Made by a program: the position numbers and the translations under genes. From Labilibaculum sp. (GTDB taxonomy: Bacteria; Bacteroidota; Bacteroidia; Bacteroidales; Marinifilaceae): DNA of 7,297 nt. The stretch covers positions 1-7,297 of the forward strand of contig JADGFH010000278.1 of NCBI GenBank assembly GCA_016743925.1, in the 5' to 3' direction. How positions within the stretch are numbered: position 1 is the first letter of the stretch; each line of letters begins with the position of its first letter. Of this stretch, positions 4,962 to 7,297 are shown piece by piece. Under the pieces are notes generated by a model. That model was not told where the DNA came from and did no database searches. It saw nothing but the letters and a program-made list of their open reading frames with translations.

Positions 4962-6437
4962 CTAATTTTCTTCTTTTAGGTGGCTATAGAATAGATCCAT
5001 GTCTATGTTTTCTCTTATCAAGTCAGCGAGTTTATCGTATTGATTTTCTTTGAATTCTTGATAGTTGAAACTTTCTGATAATTCTAAATTAAAACCAGAT
5101 AATAAATCTTCAATTACTGTAGAGTTGTCTAAAATTCCATGAATATAACTTCCCCAACAATTTTGGTTCAGCAAATACCCATCCGTTTTCCCACTGTTTA
5201 GGACGTTTAAAGGCTGCTCTTCAGTAATGGCTTTCGTTGCACCCATATGGATCTCATATCCAGAACATTCATTTTTGTTGTTTTTAAAAGAGAACAAACA
5301 TTGCTCTGTTAATTTATCATTGGTTATTGAAGTTTCTACGGGTAAAATTCCCAAACCAGATATTTCCTTAATATCTCCTTCAATTCCCATTGGATCAGTA
5401 ATTTTTTCTCCCATTATTTGGTAGCCGCCACATATACCAATCAGTTTCTTACCATTTTTATGTGCTTTAATAATCGAGAGAGCAACACCATTTTGTTTTA
5501 GTTCTTGCAAGTCTGAAATAGTGTTTTTACTTCCAGGAATTATGACAATGTCGGCGGTTTCAATTTCAAGAGGATTATTGGTATAAAATAAATGAATTCT
5601 AGGATCGTGTTCTAATACATCAAAGTCAGTGAAATTGGCCATTCTTGGTAGGATAATTACAGCGCAATTTATTTTATTATCGATCGATTTTGTGGATTTC
5701 TTCTCAAGACTAACAGAATCTTCTTCTTCTATATGAATACCTCTAAAATAGGGAAGAACTCCAACTACAGGTTTTCCAGTAAGATCTTCTATTATTTTTA
5801 TACCATCTTCGAATAATCGAACATCTCCCCTGAATTTATTAATTAAAATGCCTTTGATTTGTTTTCGTTCTACTTCTGATAGAAGTGCGATACTGCCATA
5901 AACGCTTGCAAAAACACCGCCTTTGTCAATGTCAGCAATTAAATAAGTTGCGGCATTTGTTTCTACAGCCATCCTCATATTGGTTATATCCTTATCTTTT
6001 AAATTTAATTCGGATATGCTTCCTGCACCTTCCAATACAATTGGATTGTATTTTTCACTTAATCTGTAAAAGGCAGATTTTGCTTCATGAAATAAAGCCA
6101 TTTTATTATTGCCCATGAAATATTCAACAGCAGATTGCGTTCCAACGGGTTTTCCATTTAAAACAACCTGAGAGTTCTTGTCATTTGTTGGTTTTAATAA
6201 AATTGGATTCATATCTGTATGGCACTCTAAACCACAAGCTTCTGCTTGAACAGCTTGTGCTCTTCCGATTTCTAATCCTTCTGGTGTAGCATAAGAATTT
6301 AGAGACATGTTTTGTGCCTTATATGGTGCTGGAGAATATCCATCTTGTTTTAAGATTCTGCAAAAGCCAGTGTTTATAATGCTCTTTCCAACATCCGATC
6401 CGGTTCCAACAAACATTAAAGGTCTTAATTTATCCAT
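4962..6437 (-). CDS. cobQ: Cobyric acid synthase (glutamine-hydrolysing)
   Basis: CobQ/CbiP uses ATP and glutamine to amidate carboxylates b, d, e and g of adenosylcobyrinic acid a,c-diamide, giving adenosylcobyric acid. Numbered from ATG 6437 (491 aa): the ATP-binding domain begins at once with MFVGTGSDVGKS (8-19); NPILLKP lies near 77-83 and LEGAGS at 135-140. The class I glutaminase domain has the nucleophile C336 in GICGGYQ, GYEIHMG at 393-399 and the catalytic H433 in SYIHGI. All key residues are intact and the length is usual. I prefer the ATG at 6437 because the protein then starts MDKLRPLMFVG, as the family does. An upstream ATG at 6470 adds 11 residues and overlaps a 17-nt palindrome. 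It leads the operon with the P-loop gene. No B12 riboswitch was found upstream. Confidence 0.95.
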   Translation of the reverse strand: MDKLRPLMFVGTGSDVGKSIINTGFCRILKQDGYSPAPYKAQNMSLNSYATPEGLEIGRAQAVQAEACGLECHTDMNPILLKPTNDKNSQVVLNGKPVGTQSAVEYFMGNNKMALFHEAKSAFYRLSEKYNPIVLEGAGSISELNLKDKDITNMRMAVETNAATYLIADIDKGGVFASVYGSIALLSEVERKQIKGILINKFRGDVRLFEDGIKIIEDLTGKPVVGVLPYFRGIHIEEEDSVSLEKKSTKSIDNKINCAVIILPRMANFTDFDVLEHDPRIHLFYTNNPLEIETADIVIIPGSKNTISDLQELKQNGVALSIIKAHKNGKKLIGICGGYQIMGEKITDPMGIEGDIKEISGLGILPVETSITNDKLTEQCLFSFKNNKNECSGYEIHMGATKAITEEQPLNVLNSGKTDGYLLNQNCWGSYIHGILDNSTVIEDLLSGFNLELSESFNYQEFKENQYDKLADLIRENIDMDLFYSHLKEEN

Positions 6438-6468
6438 GAGATAATAATTATAGTGTTGAGATAATGAC

Positions 6469-6485
6469 ATTTTAGGCCCTAAAAT
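6469..6485. promoter_or_regulatory. 17-nt palindrome upstream of cobQ, candidate operator
   Basis: ATTTTAGG (6469-6476), one central base, then CCTAAAAT (6478-6485) form a perfect interrupted palindrome. It overlaps the upstream in-frame ATG of cobQ (6468-6470) and ends 31 nt before the preferred start. A site of this length and symmetry suits a dimeric repressor. As RNA the 8-bp arms would leave only a 1-nt loop, so a protein-binding DNA site is likelier than a hairpin. Confidence 0.4.
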
Positions 6486-6782
6486 TAGTTTATTTTTATT
6501 GAGATATTTTGTTGTAGAACAGTTGAAATGGTAAAAAACTAAAATGCTTTTGGAAAGGCTTGGTTCTCTGATGGTTTTTTGCTTGAGTGAAATGGTTCTA
6601 AATTTGTTGGATATGCCGTTTTAGATTTTGTTTACTTATAGATTGTTAATAAAATTGCTAATTTTGTAATGAATTGTAACAAGAGATGCGATTCGATGTA
6701 AATAGAATAATCACTAAAAATCCTATTTTAACATCTGAAATATAGATGAAAGCTAGGCTTTACCTAACTAAACTATTAACTA
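6486..6782. other. Divergent intergenic region between cobQ and the Lrp-type gene
   Basis: About 300 AT-rich bases without a convincing gene. It must hold both outward promoters. For cobQ the best -7 candidate on the minus strand is TAGTTTTT (complement of 6534-6541), one mismatch from TAnnTTTG and without a -33 partner. For the plus-strand gene, TAATTTTG at 6659-6666 is an exact match. I looked for a cobalamin-riboswitch B12 box and did not find one. Confidence 0.5.
6651..6666 (+). promoter_or_regulatory. -7 box and overlapping inverted repeat ahead of the Lrp-type gene
   Basis: TAATTTTG (6659-6666) matches the Bacteroidota -7 consensus. It is overlapped by AAAATT-GCT-AATTTT (6651-6665), a perfect 15-nt inverted repeat with an AT-rich core, similar in size and composition to Lrp-family sites. 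That would suit autoregulation. No TTG sits at the ideal -33 distance; the nearest, at 6643-6645, is too close. The leader would be about 110 nt. Confidence 0.35.
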
Positions 6783-7238
6783 ATGAAAGTTCAAATTGAT
6801 GAAGTAGATCGAAAAATTCTATCTTACTTGATTAAAAATGCAAGAATTCCTTTTTTGGAGATCGCACGAGAGTGTGGGATCTCTGGTGCTGCAATTCATC
6901 AAAGAGTAAAAAAACTTGAGGATGCAGGCATTATTGATGGATCTCGTTTTATTGTAAAGCCGAAAGCATTAGGTTATGAAGTTTGTGCTTACGTTGGGAT
7001 TTCTTTAGATCATGCTCATCAATATAAAAGTGTTGTAGAAAAAATTGATGCTATTTCAGAAATAGTTGAATGTCACTTTACAACTGGGAATTTTACATTT
7101 TTAGTTAAAGTCTTATGTCGAGACAATCAGCACTTGATGGATATATTGATTAATACCCTTCAAAATGTACCTGGAGTGTCAAAAACGGAAACATTTATTT
7201 CTTTGGACCAAACGGTCGACCGAGAAATTAAATTATAA
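6783..7238 (+). CDS. Lrp/AsnC family transcriptional regulator
   Basis: The 151 residues have the standard two-part build: an AsnC-type winged helix-turn-helix (about 5-60, with IDEVDRKILSYL, then FLEIARECGISGAAIHQRVKKL as recognition region and GIIDGSRF as wing), and a C-terminal RAM domain (about 65-148) that forms octamers and binds amino-acid effectors. In the RAM loop the common GxYDY pattern reads GNFTF (102-106), so the usual aspartate is Thr. I recall similar replacement in Bacteroidota members. The ATG at 6783 is the family-typical start. It is transcribed away from cobQ and ends at its own terminator, so it is a single-gene unit. Regulation of cobQ across the shared upstream region is possible but not shown. 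The effector is unknown. Confidence 0.92.
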   Translation: MKVQIDEVDRKILSYLIKNARIPFLEIARECGISGAAIHQRVKKLEDAGIIDGSRFIVKPKALGYEVCAYVGISLDHAHQYKSVVEKIDAISEIVECHFTTGNFTFLVKVLCRDNQHLMDILINTLQNVPGVSKTETFISLDQTVDREIKL

Positions 7239-7258
7239 GAATATATTCAATCCAAAAT

Positions 7259-7286
7259 AAAAGCTTTCTTTAAGGAGGCTTTTTTT
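7259..7286 (+). terminator. Intrinsic terminator after the Lrp-type gene
   Basis: AAAAGC (7259-7264) pairs with GCTTTT (7278-7283), extended inward by TTTC with GGAG (7265-7268 with 7274-7277, two G-U pairs) around the loop TTTAA. A run of seven T (7280-7286) follows. It starts 20 nt after the stop codon. Confidence 0.75.
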
Positions 7287-7297
7287 ATGTCTATAAT

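Noticed and set aside
5227..6118. Plus-strand open frames inside cobQ (5227-5424 and 5885-6118)
   Set aside because: They are antisense to an intact, well-conserved cobQ and show no protein features of their own.
6438..6782. Cobalamin riboswitch upstream of cobQ
   Set aside because: No B12 box (GCCACTG-type) or matching structure was seen on the minus strand, and none ahead of the TetR-dus-cbiZ operon either.
7287..7297. ATG right after the last terminator as the start of a new gene
   Set aside because: Only 11 bases remain and it sits directly in the terminator tail; cannot be judged.

Overview
The window looks like a chromosomal segment of a low-GC member of the Bacteroidota. The support is: strong AT bias; starts with few Shine-Dalgarno sequences; promoter elements matching the Bacteroidota TAnnTTTG -7 box; and proteins (a TlpA/redoxin with a GVTRN motif, a small VOC protein, an Lrp/AsnC regulator) that resemble sequences I associate with this phylum. 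A marine or anaerobic Bacteroidales/Marinilabiliales-type organism would fit, but genus cannot be fixed from the sequence alone.

Layout. Bases 2-1217 (+) carry the tail of a membrane protein, an unrecognised small membrane protein with three N-terminal cysteines, and an exported thioredoxin-fold protein. They close at a strong bidirectional terminator (1222-1248). A convergent VOC/glyoxalase-fold gene (1254-1628, -) follows, with its own likely promoter. Upstream of it, on the same strand, lies a probable small non-coding RNA of about 95 nt (1703-1796) with a -7 promoter box and an intrinsic terminator. The rest of the 564-base gap to 2192 has no convincing gene but holds a long imperfect inverted repeat.

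Bases 2193-4437 (+) form a tightly packed operon: a TetR-like regulator, a tRNA-dihydrouridine synthase and CbiZ (adenosylcobinamide amidohydrolase), with gaps of 1 and 3 nt. It converges on, and overlaps by 37 nt, an opposing two-gene operon (6437 down to 4401) of cobQ (cobyric acid synthase) and a P-loop nucleotide kinase-like protein of the AAA_28/NadR-kinase type. CbiZ and CobQ make the same product, (adenosyl)cobyric acid: CbiZ by stripping salvaged cobinamide, CobQ by amidating the corrin ring. The locus is therefore a cobyric-acid supply point for vitamin B12 assembly. The P-loop protein is the least explained member.

Beyond a divergent 5' region of about 345 bases with two short inverted repeats lies an Lrp/AsnC regulator (6783-7238, +) and its terminator. 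No IS element, phage gene, CRISPR, rRNA or tRNA was seen. Most genes are ordinary. The points most worth a second look are the small RNA, the cobamide gene pairing with its unassigned kinase, the TetR-dus-cbiZ operon and the palindrome at the cobQ start.
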